A DNA stretch of 64,000 bases from Pseudomonas sp. A-RE-19 (GCF_019956555.1 NZ_JAHBDQ010000009.1:62001-126000), one strand, 5' to 3'; counted from the first letter of the stretch, positions 1 through 8,617 are shown. A program made the numbers and translations. Notes: generated by a model not told the origin, from the sequence alone.

Positions 1-877
1 AATTGCCCGGCATCAAGTAGACACGCGACAACAACTGCTCACCACCATCGAACACCTCTATGCAAAAGGACTGGCAGCTGAACTGCAATTGAACCAGACC
101 CAAGGCGCGCTGAATCAAGCGCAGGCAACCGTGCCGGTACTGCAAGCCGGCCTTGACGCGGCAATGAACGCGCTGGATGTAATGCTGGGCAAGGCACCGG
201 GCACTTATAGCGTGCAGCTGACTAAGCTGGCGCCCATCCCTGATGTGCCAGGCCTCGCCTACATGGGCTCTCCGGCCGACCTGCTGCGTCGGCGTCCAGA
301 CTTGATCGTCGCTGAGCGCCGTCTTGCGGCATCCAGCGCGCGCATCGGAGAAGCCATGTCCGAGTACTACCCCAAACTGTCTGTAGCTGCGCTACTCGGC
401 AGTGCTACATCGGTATCCAGCGCAAACCTGTTCAGCAACGGCGCCAGTCAGGCTTCGGCGGCACTGGGATTACGCTGGCGGCTGTTCGATTTTGGCCGCA
501 TCAACGCCCAGATTGATTTGGCAAAGGGCCAGGAAGCCGAAGCCTTGGCCGCTTACCGCCAGTCCGTTCTGCGGGCTTGCGAAGATGTGGAAAGCGCTGT
601 TTCGGCACGGCTCAACCGCGAGCAACAATCGACCCAGCTCGCCCAGGGCGAGTCGGCGTATGCGAAAGCCAGAGCGACGTCATTTGCCGCCTATGAAAAA
701 GGCGTGGTCAGCTTGTTCGAAGTGCTGGATGCCGATGAACATCTCCTGGCGGCATCTGATGGCAGAGCCCAGGCACAAACTGAATCGGCTCGCGCCGCAG
801 TGGCCATGTTCAAAGCATTGGGCGGCGGTTGGCAGCGAGACGACTCAGGGGCGCATGTTGCCTCAAAGGCACTATAA
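1..877 (+). CDS. Outer-membrane efflux protein (TolC/OprM/NodT family), 3' part
   Basis: The frame is open from base 2, so the gene starts left of the window; 291 residues are visible. They show the coiled-coil and beta-barrel features of outer-membrane factors: the ELQLNQTQGALNQAQATVPVLQ helix region, the RRRPDLIVAERRLAASSARIGEA motif that marks the second OEP repeat, then LGLRWRLFDFGRI and YEKGVVSLFEVLDAD near the C-terminus. These proteins are trimeric exit ducts for RND or MFS-type tripartite pumps; the inner-membrane and adaptor partners would lie upstream, outside the window. It ends with TAA two bases beyond the end of an antisense HxlR remnant. The family is certain; the substrate cannot be told. 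Confidence 0.9.
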   Translation, partial: IARHQVDTRQQLLTTIEHLYAKGLAAELQLNQTQGALNQAQATVPVLQAGLDAAMNALDVMLGKAPGTYSVQLTKLAPIPDVPGLAYMGSPADLLRRRPDLIVAERRLAASSARIGEAMSEYYPKLSVAALLGSATSVSSANLFSNGASQASAALGLRWRLFDFGRINAQIDLAKGQEAEALAAYRQSVLRACEDVESAVSARLNREQQSTQLAQGESAYAKARATSFAAYEKGVVSLFEVLDADEHLLAASDGRAQAQTESARAAVAMFKALGGGWQRDDSGAHVASKAL

Positions 878-985
878 GGCCTTGGTTTCGACCCGCTTTG
901 CATCGTGCACGTGACGCAGTTCGGCCCAGTCGATAAGCGCGGTCATCGTAGGGGCCAGCGCATGACCCAACTCTTGTGAGGGCAT
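872..985 (-). pseudogene. HxlR-type regulator, C-terminal remnant
   Basis: On the minus strand the end of an HxlR-family wHTH regulator can be read: GYALT in one frame, then ELGHALAPTMTALIDWA in the next, finishing at a TAG (874-872). In intact HxlR proteins the equivalent stretch is a continuous Y-x-L-T-x-L-G-x-x-L-x-P-x-[ML]-x-x-L-x-x-W, so a one-base indel has broken the frame, and no upstream HTH part is visible. The fragment is convergent with the efflux gene and overlaps its last codons. The rest of 878-1141 shows nothing recognisable. Confidence 0.45.
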
Positions 986-1141
986 ACCCTATTGCATTGG
1001 CAACCACGAACGCGATGAGCTTGCACCAGGCCTTCGCGGCTATCACCTCAACGACTCAAGCCAGCAGGCAAAACACCCCCATGGGACGGTCAAAAGCCCA
1101 CGGCACCTCAACTTATTCAGTCACCCAATTCAGCTCATGAC

Positions 1142-1696
1142 TCAGGCCCGCCACGGTGGAAGAGCCCCTTCGAAAAGTGAAAAGGCTCGATGCAGGAAAC
1201 TGTTGAAGCGAGCGGCATCACGCCGCAGCCCTGCCTGTTGACCACCAATCAGGCACAGATGGGCCACCTGACCAATCACTTCTGCTTCGCCTGGCATATG
1301 GACCAAGCGGCGGCACGTCCGTATCGCGAAGTCCAGTCGTCTTGTGTCAACACGCTGCTGAAACTCGCCTACCAACGGATCGTGCAGCGACCAGGCTCGG
1401 ATGGAAACTTCCCGCCCAGGTTGTTTCTCAGCGGCAATACTCAAATAGCGTTTCAAGGTTTCGCCCGCGCTACGCCCCTGCGCCGCATAAGCGAGCATGC
1501 GCTCCGTGTAGTCTTCTTCCCAAGCGGCCAGCAAGGTGCGGACAAAGTCTTCGCGATTGCGGAAATGGTGATAGAACGATCCGCGGGTCACATTCAATCG
1601 GCGCGATAGACTCTCGGCCGAAACGCCAATATGCCCTACTTGGTCGAGGGCCTCAAAACCAGCCGCGATCCAATGGTTACGAGTTAGCTTTCTCAC
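1142..1696 (-). CDS. TetR/AcrR family transcriptional regulator
   Basis: 184 residues. The N-terminal TetR DNA-binding domain is clear (residues 8-55): WIAAGFEALDQVGHIGVSAE, then SLSRRLNVTRGSFYHHFRNRED, where GSFYHHF is the typical recognition-helix end. The C-terminal ligand domain (about 60-184) is not assignable to a known ligand class. It is transcribed divergently from a DJ-1/PfpI gene, with a 19-bp perfect inverted repeat at 1722-1740 in the shared promoter region. Autoregulation plus control of the neighbour is the likely arrangement; this is inferred from context. Confidence 0.85.
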   Translation of the reverse strand: MRKLTRNHWIAAGFEALDQVGHIGVSAESLSRRLNVTRGSFYHHFRNREDFVRTLLAAWEEDYTERMLAYAAQGRSAGETLKRYLSIAAEKQPGREVSIRAWSLHDPLVGEFQQRVDTRRLDFAIRTCRRLVHMPGEAEVIGQVAHLCLIGGQQAGLRRDAARFNSFLHRAFSLFEGALPPWRA

Positions 1697-1721
1697 CAGT
1701 TATTTCGCTCCATATTTAGCG

Positions 1722-1740
1722 CCATACAGACTGTGTATGG
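1722..1740. promoter_or_regulatory. Perfect palindrome in the divergent TetR/DJ-1 promoter region
   Basis: CCATACA-GACTG-TGTATGG, a 7-bp perfect inverted repeat around a 5-bp spacer, lies 26 bases upstream of the tetR start and 71 bases upstream of the DJ-1 start. Size, symmetry and position are those of a TetR-family operator. Binding is inferred. Confidence 0.6.
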
Positions 1741-1810
1741 TGCGCAACCGATTGATACGCTGCGAACACCAGCAAAGACGGCCGTTGCGTTTTGCACGCC
1801 AACACTTTTC

Positions 1811-2446
1811 ATGGAGCTCGCCTTGAAGAAAATCGTTCTGGTTGCTTTCGACCAATTCACTGATATCGACCTATTCCTGATGTGGGACATATTAGGCCGC
1901 AACACTGAGGACTGGCACGTCCGAATATTGGGTTCCAGCTCTATCGTGCGATCGGCGCACGGCCTGCCTGTTCCGGTGCACGGTCCGCTTTCCGAGGCCA
2001 ATAGCGCCGACGCGGTACTGTTCGTCAGCGGCAAGGAAGGGATACCCGCCGCACTTGCCGCTCCAGATTTCCTGCCGTCGTTTGAACTTGATTCCAGACG
2101 CCAGCGAATCGGCTCCATATGCGCCGGGGCCTTCATTCTCGAACGGCTTGGGCTGCTCAGCGGCCAGGCAACTACACACCCGGATGCACGATCGGGCTTG
2201 CAAGCTCTGGGACTCGAGCCCGTGAACCAGCCTCTTGTATGCCAGGGGAACGTTGCAACCGCTGGCGGATGCCTTTCGGCGCTCTATCTGGTGGGATGGT
2301 TGGTAGAATCCTGGTTCGATGTCGACAAGCGCCGTGCGACGTTGCTCCCTGTTCTGCCAACTGGGCAGCAAGAGCTCTATGATGCCTTGATCGGGCTCAG
2401 TATCCGACAAGGAGAAGTTGGCGCCTCAACAGGGAATGAACAGTGA
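1811..2446 (+). CDS. DJ-1/PfpI family protein (isonitrile hydratase-like)
   Basis: 211 residues from the ATG at 1811; an in-frame extension to 1733 exists but would run through the operator palindrome and has no family support. The class I glutamine-amidotransferase-like fold is shown by the N-terminal KKIVLVAFDQFTDIDLF strand and by the nucleophile elbow SICAGAFILERLGLLSG, with Cys in the I-C-A-G context used by standalone PfpI proteins and by AraC-type regulators. There is no AraC HTH C-terminus, so this is the short enzyme-like form. It probably answers the divergent TetR regulator. The substrate is unknown. Confidence 0.8.
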   Translation: MELALKKIVLVAFDQFTDIDLFLMWDILGRNTEDWHVRILGSSSIVRSAHGLPVPVHGPLSEANSADAVLFVSGKEGIPAALAAPDFLPSFELDSRRQRIGSICAGAFILERLGLLSGQATTHPDARSGLQALGLEPVNQPLVCQGNVATAGGCLSALYLVGWLVESWFDVDKRRATLLPVLPTGQQELYDALIGLSIRQGEVGASTGNEQ

Positions 2447-2606
2447 GCGCGGTTGTCCCTGTCCGGCTTGAAAGTCGGGTAACCGTCACTTCTAAGCTAG
2501 ACAAGCACTGACAGGGCGACGAGGCGCGTTATACGACAAGCCATTGCAAAGAAACGTGACATGGCAGGTCGCCTAATTGGTAGTTAGATCTCAGGAGAGA
2601 TCCCCG

Positions 2607-3161
2607 ATGCCCAGAGAGTTCGAGTTCATTACGTCCGTGCCAGTCCCCTCGAGGTCCGGCATCTCCCACTTTTACAAGTCGATGAACCTAGCGGACGCTT
2701 TTGCGATTCGGCTCCCCGCGGGCACATCTAGCAATCCAGATTTGCTGGCTCGATTCATCTTTTCCCACCAGCCATCCTGGATCGGATGGCTCATGAAAGT
2801 CCGAGACACTATCGTTGCCTGTTTCGGTCTCAAGACAGCCAAACACTTGGCATCACTTGCTAATCGGATTGGAGTCTTCAAGGTCTATAGCACGAACCAG
2901 ACTGAAATCGTGTTGGGAGAGGACGACAAGCACCTCGACTTCCGGATATCGGTTCTGTGTTCTGGAGAGTCAGAGCCAGAAGGCAGTCGCCAACTCGTTT
3001 TTTCAACCGTGGTCCAGTGCCACAACCGTCTGGGCCGGGCCTACATCTTCGTTATTGCCCCATTTCACCGCTTGGTTGTTAAGGCCAGCCTCCTCCGCGC
3101 AGCGCGCGTCGGTTGGCCTCTGGCCACCTTGTCGATGGGCACGGCCCCGTCTTCCAAGTAG
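2607..3161 (+). CDS. DUF2867 domain protein, 3' end altered by IS66 debris
   Basis: 184 residues from the ATG at 2607, preceded by CAGGAGAGATC. Residues about 1-172 match the DUF2867 family (start PREFEFITSVPVPSRSG, later HLDFRISVL, FSTVVQCHN, GRAYIFVIAPFHRLVVKASL), a family of unknown function often near short-chain reductases. After GWPLA the frame reads through sequence whose opposite strand encodes the C-terminus of an IS66 transposase, so the last dozen residues are probably not native. The fold is likely complete, because family members end just after the PFHRLVV region. Confidence 0.7.
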   Translation: MPREFEFITSVPVPSRSGISHFYKSMNLADAFAIRLPAGTSSNPDLLARFIFSHQPSWIGWLMKVRDTIVACFGLKTAKHLASLANRIGVFKVYSTNQTEIVLGEDDKHLDFRISVLCSGESEPEGSRQLVFSTVVQCHNRLGRAYIFVIAPFHRLVVKASLLRAARVGWPLATLSMGTAPSSK

Positions 3162-3235
3162 CGCGTCAGCGCTACCCAGCGTTTAAGGCTGTAATCCAGA
3201 GTTTTGGCCGTTGCTGATCCATTGCGCATCACACG
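3132..3235 (-). pseudogene. IS66 family transposase (TnpC), C-terminal fragment
   Basis: Minus-strand translation gives GSATAKTLDYSLKRW followed by VALTRYLEDGAVPID. This corresponds to the conserved TAKALDYSLKRWxALxRYLDDGxVPIDNN block just before the last catalytic region of IS66 transposases. The similarity stops abruptly at the ID, where the DUF2867 gene begins on the other strand, and nothing of the rest of the element is present. It is a scar of an old insertion or recombination in the tRNA-proximal accessory block. Confidence 0.6.
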
Positions 3236-3310
3236 ATTGAGGAAAGATGTACGGGTTCCAGCAATGCATCCTCTATCTGAAAACTGGCACGTTCTGGGCC
3301 CGGATTTCGA

Positions 3311-3328
3311 TGTACATTTTAATGTACA
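3311..3328. repeat. 18-bp perfect palindrome TGTACATT-TT-AATGTACA
   Basis: Two 8-bp arms, TGTACATT and AATGTACA, are separated by TT. It sits between the IS66 fragment and the tRNA-Gly terminator, with no gene within 150 bases. The flank is A-rich. It could be an operator or recombinase core left by the mobile element that once sat here. No function can be assigned. Confidence 0.4.
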
Positions 3329-3418
3329 AAAAAAGCGTGGCTGGGGGTGGTTTTCAGTAGAGATCACTAGAACGAAAAAAGGTTGCGGAAAGAACCAATG
3401 AAGAACTTTTCTTTGGAC

Positions 3419-3456
3419 GAAAAAAATGGACCTCTTTTCAGAGATCCATTTTTTAA
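3419..3456 (-). terminator. Rho-independent terminator after tRNA-Gly
   Basis: A 15-bp stem (3421-3435 with 3440-3454, one G-T-type mismatch) around a 4-base loop ends in a run of six T on the minus strand, starting 7 bases past the CCA end of tRNA-Gly. It fits termination of the leftward pgsA-tRNA transcript. Confidence 0.75.
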
Positions 3457-3460
3457 TGCT

Positions 3461-3536
<76 letters not shown>

Positions 3537-3599
3537 GTCTTGGTGATGCGCATTCTATAGAATCCACATCCCCCGTCAACCCCTTGATTCAAAAAAGTT

Positions 3600-4160
3600 T
3601 TATTTATTATCCACGTCCGTTTTCAGATGCGGCCAGGCAGCCCGCAAGTATTGGACCATGGACCACAGTGTCAGGCCCGCAGACACCAGCAGCAAGGCGT
3701 AACCCACCAAGACCCAGAAGCTGAAGTCCGACGGATTGGCCAGCAGGATCACCAGCGCCAGCATTTGCGCGGCGGTTTTCCATTTACCCAGGTTCGACAC
3801 CGCTACGTGAGCGCGGGCACCGAGTTCGGCCATCCATTCGCGCAGTGCCGAGACGACAATTTCGCGACCGATGATAACGGCGGCCGGCAGCGTGAGCCAC
3901 AGGTTGCCATGCTCTTGCACCAGTAAAACCAGGGCAACGGCGACCATCAGCTTGTCCGCAACAGGATCGAGGAAGGCCCCGAACGGTGTGCTTTGTTCCA
4001 GACGACGGGCCAGGTACCCGTCCAGCCAGTCAGTCGCGGCGGCAAATGCGAAGACCGAGGCGGACGCCAAATAGCTCCAGTGGTACGGCAAATAAAACAG
4101 CAAAATGAAGATCGGGATGAGCAGGACGCGTAGAACGGTAATCAGATTAGGGATATTCAT
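3600..4160 (-). CDS. pgsA: CDP-diacylglycerol--glycerol-3-phosphate 3-phosphatidyltransferase
   Basis: 186 residues from [11 protein letters not shown]; an ATG two codons upstream is possible but the family start is MNIPN. It makes phosphatidylglycerophosphate, the committed step to phosphatidylglycerol and cardiolipin, in the inner membrane. The CDP-alcohol phosphotransferase signature D-x2-D-G-x2-A-R-x8-G-x3-D-x3-D is present as [20 protein letters not shown] followed by LDPVAD. Several hydrophobic helices follow ([28 protein letters not shown]). It is last in the gacA-uvrC-pgsA leftward series and is followed by tRNA-Gly. Confidence 0.95.
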   Translation of the reverse strand: MNIPNLITVLRVLLIPIFILLFYLPYHWSYLASASVFAFAAATDWLDGYLARRLEQSTPFGAFLDPVADKLMVAVALVLLVQEHGNLWLTLPAAVIIGREIVVSALREWMAELGARAHVAVSNLGKWKTAAQMLALVILLANPSDFSFWVLVGYALLLVSAGLTLWSMVQYLRAAWPHLKTDVDNK

Positions 4161-4193
4161 CGGCACAACTGGCTACGAGGTGAGTTGGGCATT

Positions 4194-6017
4194 CTACTCG
4201 CTGTGCAGATTTGCATAAATCAACTCCGCGAGCTTTTTGCTGATTCCGGGTGCTTTGGCGATCTCTTCGATGCTGGCACGAGACAGCTCCTGCAATCCAC
4301 CAAAATGTTTCAACAAATCGCGTCGACGTGTCGGTCCGACGCCGGCAACGCCCTCAAGTGTAGACGTGCGCCGAGTTTTCCCACGACGTGCGCGGTGCCC
4401 GGTAATGGCGAAACGGTGCGCTTCGTCGCGTATCTGCTGGATCAAATGCAGCGCGGGAGAATCGCCGCGCAAGGTGAATTCGTGGGCCGCGTCGTTGAGG
4501 TACAGGGTTTCAAAACCGGCCTTGCGCGTCGCGCCCTTGGCCACGCCCAAAAGAATCAGGTCAGGCACGGCCAGCTCATTGAGCACGTCACGGGCCATCG
4601 ATAGCTGACCTTTACCGCCGTCCACCAGCAGGATGTCCGGTAACTTGCCCTCCCCGTCCTTCAATTTGCTGAAGCGTCGGGTCAGGGCCTGGTGCATCGC
4701 GGCATAGTCATCGCCCGGCGTAACGCCTTCGATGTTGTAGCGTCGGTAGTCGGATTTTATCGGGCCTTCCGGGCCGAACACCACACAGGACGCCACGGTG
4801 GCTTCGCCGCTGGAATGGCTGATGTCGTAGCACTCAAGACGTTGCGGCGGCTCGTCCAGTTTCAGCACTTGGGCCAGGGCATCAAAACGTGCCGCAACGT
4901 GTTGCCGGTTCGCCAGACGTGCGCCCAGCGCTTGCTCGGCATTAGTGACCGCCAATTGCTGCCAGCGCGCTCGGGTGCCGCGGACACGATGACTGATCGT
5001 CAGTTCGCGACCGCGTAATTCTTCGATGGCGGCGATCAGGGTCGGGAAGTCTTCGTGAACCACGTTGACGATCAGCTCGCTCGGCAAGTCGCGCTCGGGA
5101 CTGCTGATGAAGTATTGGCCGAGAAACGCCGCCATGACTTCGGAAACGTCTTCCTCAATACCCACCTGAGGAAAGAAGTTCTTGCTCCCCAACACTCGGC
5201 CTCCGCGCACGCTGATCAAGTGCACGCAGGCGCCACCTGGATTGACGAACGCCGCTATCACATCGACATCACCCGTCCCGCCTTCCATGCTCTGCTGATC
5301 CTGGACCCGACGCAGCAATGAGATCTGGTCGCGCAACTCGGCGGCGCGTTCGAACTCGAGGTTGACCGCTGCTTCCTCCATGGCCGCAGACAACTCGTCC
5401 GCCAAGGCGTTGCTGCGCCCTTCAAGAAACATCACCGAGTGGCGTACATCTTCGGCATACACCTCGGGCTCCACGAAACCCACACATGGCGCCTTGCAGC
5501 GCTTGATCTGATATTGCAGACAAGGTCGAGTGCGGTTTTTGTAAAAGCTGTCTTCACACTGACGAACAAAAAAAGCCTTTTGCAGCAGACTCAGGCTTTC
5601 GCGAATCGCACCTGCGCTGGGATAAGGGCCGAAATATTTGCCCTTGGCCTTTTTCGCGCCGCGATGGATGCTCAAGCGTGGGAACTGGCCATCCGAGAGA
5701 AAGACATAAGGGTAGGATTTGTCGTCGCGCAGCAGGATGTTGTACGGCGGGCGCCATTCCTTGATCAGCGTCTGCTCGAGCAGCAAGGCCTCGGTTTCGT
5801 TGGCCGTGATGGTGGTTTCGACCTGGGCGATACGGCCAACCAGCGCAGCGGTCTTGGGGGCAAGACCGGTTTTGCGGAAGTAGCTCGCCAAACGCTTCTT
5901 GAGGTTTTTGGCTTTGCCGACATAAAGCAGGCGTGCATCGCTGTCGAACATGCGATAAACACCCGGGCGCCCGCTAACCGTCGACAGAAAAGCGCTTGGA
6001 TCAAAGGCATCAGTCAT
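4194..6017 (-). CDS. uvrC: UvrABC system protein C (excinuclease subunit)
   Basis: 607 residues, normal length. UvrC makes both incisions in nucleotide excision repair. Visible domains are the N-terminal GIY-YIG nuclease ([20 protein letters not shown], about 18-40), the Cys-rich segment [17 protein letters not shown] (about 162-178), the UVR motif ([13 protein letters not shown]), the RNase H-like endonuclease domain (CYDISHSSG and [10 protein letters not shown]) and the C-terminal tandem HhH ([20 protein letters not shown]). It starts 2 bases after the gacA stop, the conserved gacA-uvrC operon of gamma-proteobacteria. Confidence 0.98.
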   Translation of the reverse strand: MTDAFDPSAFLSTVSGRPGVYRMFDSDARLLYVGKAKNLKKRLASYFRKTGLAPKTAALVGRIAQVETTITANETEALLLEQTLIKEWRPPYNILLRDDKSYPYVFLSDGQFPRLSIHRGAKKAKGKYFGPYPSAGAIRESLSLLQKAFFVRQCEDSFYKNRTRPCLQYQIKRCKAPCVGFVEPEVYAEDVRHSVMFLEGRSNALADELSAAMEEAAVNLEFERAAELRDQISLLRRVQDQQSMEGGTGDVDVIAAFVNPGGACVHLISVRGGRVLGSKNFFPQVGIEEDVSEVMAAFLGQYFISSPERDLPSELIVNVVHEDFPTLIAAIEELRGRELTISHRVRGTRARWQQLAVTNAEQALGARLANRQHVAARFDALAQVLKLDEPPQRLECYDISHSSGEATVASCVVFGPEGPIKSDYRRYNIEGVTPGDDYAAMHQALTRRFSKLKDGEGKLPDILLVDGGKGQLSMARDVLNELAVPDLILLGVAKGATRKAGFETLYLNDAAHEFTLRGDSPALHLIQQIRDEAHRFAITGHRARRGKTRRTSTLEGVAGVGPTRRRDLLKHFGGLQELSRASIEEIAKAPGISKKLAELIYANLHSE

Positions 6018-6019
6018 TT

Positions 6020-6661
6020 TCAGAGGCTGGCATCAACCATGCCGTGACGAACCGCCAGCAGCGTCAACTCGACATCGCTGCTGATCGAAAGCTTCTCGAA
6101 AATTCGGTAACGGTAGGTGTTCACTGTTTTGGGTGACAAGCACAGTTTGTCGGAGATGATCTGCACCTTCTGACAACCGACAATCATCAACGCAATCTGG
6201 ATTTCCCGCTCAGACAACGCGTCGAAGGGTGAATCATTGGTTGGCTGGAAGGATTTGATCGCCAGCTGCTGGGCAATCTGCGGGCTGATGTAGCGTTGCC
6301 CGGCAAATACCAGGCGAATAGCCTGGACCATTTCCGGTAATCCCGCGCCCTTGGTCAGATAGCCTGCCGCACCGGCCTGCAACAATCGGGTAGGAAACGG
6401 ATCTTCCTCGCACACGGTGACGGCGACGACTTTGATGTCGGGATGACTGCGCAATAATTTGCGCGTGGCTTCAAGACCGCCGATCCCGGGCATCTTGACG
6501 TCCATCAGCACCACATCGGGCTTCAACTCACGCGCTTTGAGCAGGGATTCCTCACCTGATTCAGCCTGGCCGACTACTTGCAGGCCATCGATGTCAGCCA
6601 GCATTCGTGTAATGCCTGTACGAACGAGATCATGGTCATCGACTACTAGCACCCTAATCAA
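6020..6661 (-). CDS. gacA: Response regulator GacA (UvrY)
   Basis: 213 residues. The start codon is TTG (6661-6659), and the frame [16 protein letters not shown] begins exactly there, as in other fluorescent pseudomonads. The N-terminal receiver has acidic D8 and D9 and phospho-acceptor D54 in [10 protein letters not shown]; the C-terminal LuxR-type HTH is [12 protein letters not shown] with [17 protein letters not shown]. GacA is phosphorylated by GacS and drives transcription of the Rsm small RNAs that relieve RsmA/E repression of secondary metabolism and biofilm genes. It forms an operon with uvrC. The rare start codon may keep its level low. Confidence 0.98.
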   Translation of the reverse strand: MIRVLVVDDHDLVRTGITRMLADIDGLQVVGQAESGEESLLKARELKPDVVLMDVKMPGIGGLEATRKLLRSHPDIKVVAVTVCEEDPFPTRLLQAGAAGYLTKGAGLPEMVQAIRLVFAGQRYISPQIAQQLAIKSFQPTNDSPFDALSEREIQIALMIVGCQKVQIISDKLCLSPKTVNTYRYRIFEKLSISSDVELTLLAVRHGMVDASL

Positions 6662-6788
6662 GCAGACACCTCGCGATTTGGTCTTATTGGGTTGCCGGAC
6701 ACCTTAGCAAAAAGCGACTGACAGACCTAGCGGCAAGCAACATATAAAAAGTGTCAATTCTTCTTGCAAGGCTTGCCACCTGCGTGTT

Positions 6789-7232
6789 TCAGCGATGCAG
6801 TTCATTGATATCCCGCTGCATTCTCAGGAAACACTGGTCTTTGCCGACCACCTTCAGGCCCTTTCTCTCGTAAAGCACTTTCGCCGGATTATTTTCAAAA
6901 ACCGTCAGGCGCAATGCAGGGCGTCGCTCCTTGCACGCCATGGCAAATACCTGATCAATCACCCATGAACCGGCACCCTGCCCTCGAAACGCTTCAAGTA
7001 TCTGCAATTCACGGATGTACAAGGCGCTGGCGTCACGGCTCAGACTGACATAACCGATCAGCGCAACATCACCCACAATCAGCCAGTTCTCGCGGCCGGC
7101 CCAAGCCACATCGAAGGCCTCGTCCAGCCACAACAGATCATGTTGAATGTAGTAGCGAAGCATATTTCGACAAGTCAGGTCACGAGCAAAGTCCAGGTCC
7201 TGGGGCCTTGCCGGACGCAATTCGAAACCCAT
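6789..7232 (-). CDS. GNAT family N-acetyltransferase
   Basis: 147 residues. The acetyl-CoA binding motif A is seen as LQILEAFRGQGAGSWVIDQV (Q/RxxGxG/A), and the C-terminal LTVFENNPAKVLYERKGLKV is the usual GNAT beta5-alpha4 region with the conserved N and Y. The substrate is not predictable. Its ATG follows the TGA of the upstream nitrilase-family gene with no gap, so the two are translationally coupled. Confidence 0.85.
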   Translation of the reverse strand: MGFELRPARPQDLDFARDLTCRNMLRYYIQHDLLWLDEAFDVAWAGRENWLIVGDVALIGYVSLSRDASALYIRELQILEAFRGQGAGSWVIDQVFAMACKERRPALRLTVFENNPAKVLYERKGLKVVGKDQCFLRMQRDINELHR

Positions 7233-7991
7233 TCAAGCCTCCACCACAGTCACGATTTGTCCTTTCCAGCCGTCAGCATTGCGGCGTGCGACGACCATAA
7301 GGTTCCCCGTGCCCGGCGCCACCACAATCAACGTCCCGTCCGCCGCCCAGATTGCACTGCGTCCTGCCGACGCCCAGCCACCGGTTACGCCACCATGGTT
7401 GGCCATCAGCACCGCCATCGAATGGGTGCAAGCATAGCCTTGCAATAGCGCGGTATCTGGAGCGTAGCCGTTTTCTGTAATCAACACGCCCGCGGCATAA
7501 AGATCAGCGCCCTGCCGTGCCGCGGCTGCCGCGTGACTGGCGTGAGAAAAATCGGCGCAGACCGCCAGCGCGACGGTGTCGGTACCGACCTTTAATGTCG
7601 AACCGCCCGTTCCCGGGGAAAACGCCACTTCCTCGCCCGGGTGCAGATGCTGCTTGCTGTAAACCCCGAGCGAACCATCGGCACCGAACACCAGAGCACC
7701 GATCAATACCGGCAACTCGTCCGACAGACGAATCGGCATCCCAACGACACTGGTCACACCGACTTCCTGCGCGAAATCGCGAAGCGGTTGCAGCACTCCG
7801 TCGTCTGGTGCGATGGCCAACTCCGCCGCCAGGCCGCGCTCGTATCCGGTCAGCGATAACTCGGGAAACACCAGCAACTGCACACCCTGCTCAGCGGCAA
7901 CCTGCATGAAGCGCCGATGCCAGGCAATATTGGCGGCAAGATCACCGGCGATAGAGATCGTTTGCGCGGCGGCAATGGTCAGTGTCGTCAT
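7233..7991 (-). CDS. Carbon-nitrogen hydrolase (nitrilase superfamily)
   Basis: 252 residues from MTTLTIAAAQT, where an AGGA site precedes the ATG; the in-frame extension to 8141 carries no family sequence and would overlap the promoter of the opposite-strand aromatic leader. The catalytic Glu-Lys-Cys triad is recognisable: Glu in LLVFPELSLTGY, Lys in YSKQHLHPGEE and Cys in VALAVCADFSHAS. Such enzymes hydrolyse amides, nitriles or N-carbamoyl compounds. It is directly fused in transcription to the downstream GNAT gene. The specific substrate is unknown. Confidence 0.85.
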   Translation of the reverse strand: MTTLTIAAAQTISIAGDLAANIAWHRRFMQVAAEQGVQLLVFPELSLTGYERGLAAELAIAPDDGVLQPLRDFAQEVGVTSVVGMPIRLSDELPVLIGALVFGADGSLGVYSKQHLHPGEEVAFSPGTGGSTLKVGTDTVALAVCADFSHASHAAAAARQGADLYAAGVLITENGYAPDTALLQGYACTHSMAVLMANHGGVTGGWASAGRSAIWAADGTLIVVAPGTGNLMVVARRNADGWKGQIVTVVEA

Positions 7992-8153
7992 GGTTCGTCC
8001 TTGTGGCGTTGTGGTAGTTGGGCGCAGCGCAAAGTGTGTCATAACCCCTGACGTACTCAAGCGATAGAAAAGCCCATGATCATCGATAGCATTTTCTGAT
8101 TGAATCTGCGTACCGGCCTCTAGTAAGCTCGGCGCATTCATCGGAGACAGACC

Positions 8154-8282
8154 ATGCTCAACGCCCTCTCACAGCTTCATACCGCCAGCGCCCCGCGCTC
8201 GGTTGCGGCTGCCTGGGCGAATGACGTTTGTGCTTCGGTCAGCTTTTATTTTGGGTATTGGTTTAGCCACTGGCGCGCCTGA
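8154..8282 (+). CDS. Aromatic leader peptide of the DAHP synthase attenuator
   Basis: A 42-codon ORF with a GGAG-type site before the ATG. The second half is packed with aromatic codons: SFYFGYWFSHWRA contains three Phe, two Tyr and two Trp within 11 residues, and another Trp occurs earlier. It ends 48 bases before a perfect 13-bp terminator hairpin, and a DAHP synthase lies downstream. In the nascent RNA, TGGGTAT (8252-8258, within the aromatic run) can pair with ATACCCA (8282-8288), as expected for a 1:2 pause structure. This is the layout of ribosome-mediated transcription attenuation responding to charged Phe, Tyr and Trp tRNA. The antiterminator partner was not resolved by eye. Confidence 0.75.
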   Translation: MLNALSQLHTASAPRSVAAAWANDVCASVSFYFGYWFSHWRA

Positions 8283-8330
8283 TACCCACACGGCGCCCAC
8301 TTTAAAACGGGTCGCCACCAGAGAATTCTC

Positions 8331-8369
8331 AACCCCCGGTCGGCCTCCCGACCGGGGGTTTTGTTTTTT
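8331..8369 (+). terminator. Attenuator terminator upstream of DAHP synthase
   Basis: The stem AACCCCCGGTCGG (8331-8343) pairs perfectly with CCGACCGGGGGTT (8348-8360) around a CCTC loop and is followed by TTGTTTTTT. It is a very strong intrinsic terminator between a leader ORF and the biosynthetic gene, with no gene ending just before it, so regulated read-through is the natural reading. Confidence 0.85.
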
Positions 8370-8417
8370 CAGCCCTGAACAGTTTTGCGTCAACCAGACC
8401 ATTTGAGGATTCACGAC

Positions 8418-8570
8418 ATGAACTACGCCACTTATTACCGTTACGACAGTTTTACCGCCTGGCGATTTAGCAGCCTCCGCTCGGGACAGCCTGCCGCCTC
8501 CGATCGGTCACCCACAGGTGGCAAGCACACACACGCAGCCAATCCGGCCAATTGTCGAACACCCCAGTAG
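8418..8570 (+). CDS. Second aromatic-rich small ORF before DAHP synthase
   Basis: 50 codons, with GAGGA nine bases before the ATG. Its first 17 residues, MNYATYYRYDSFTAWRF, hold four Tyr, two Phe and one Trp; the remainder is ordinary. It lies after the attenuator terminator and stops 47 bases before the synthase ATG. The aromatic bias is far above chance and matches the amino acids made by the pathway, so it may be a second control layer acting on translation or on a later RNA structure. It is not a known family, and expression is unproven. Confidence 0.55.
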   Translation: MNYATYYRYDSFTAWRFSSLRSGQPAASDRSPTGGKHTHAANPANCRTPQ

Positions 8571-8617
8571 GGCGAGCGCGCGGGAACGAACCCGCCGCCA
8601 GCCCAGGAAGCCCGAAT

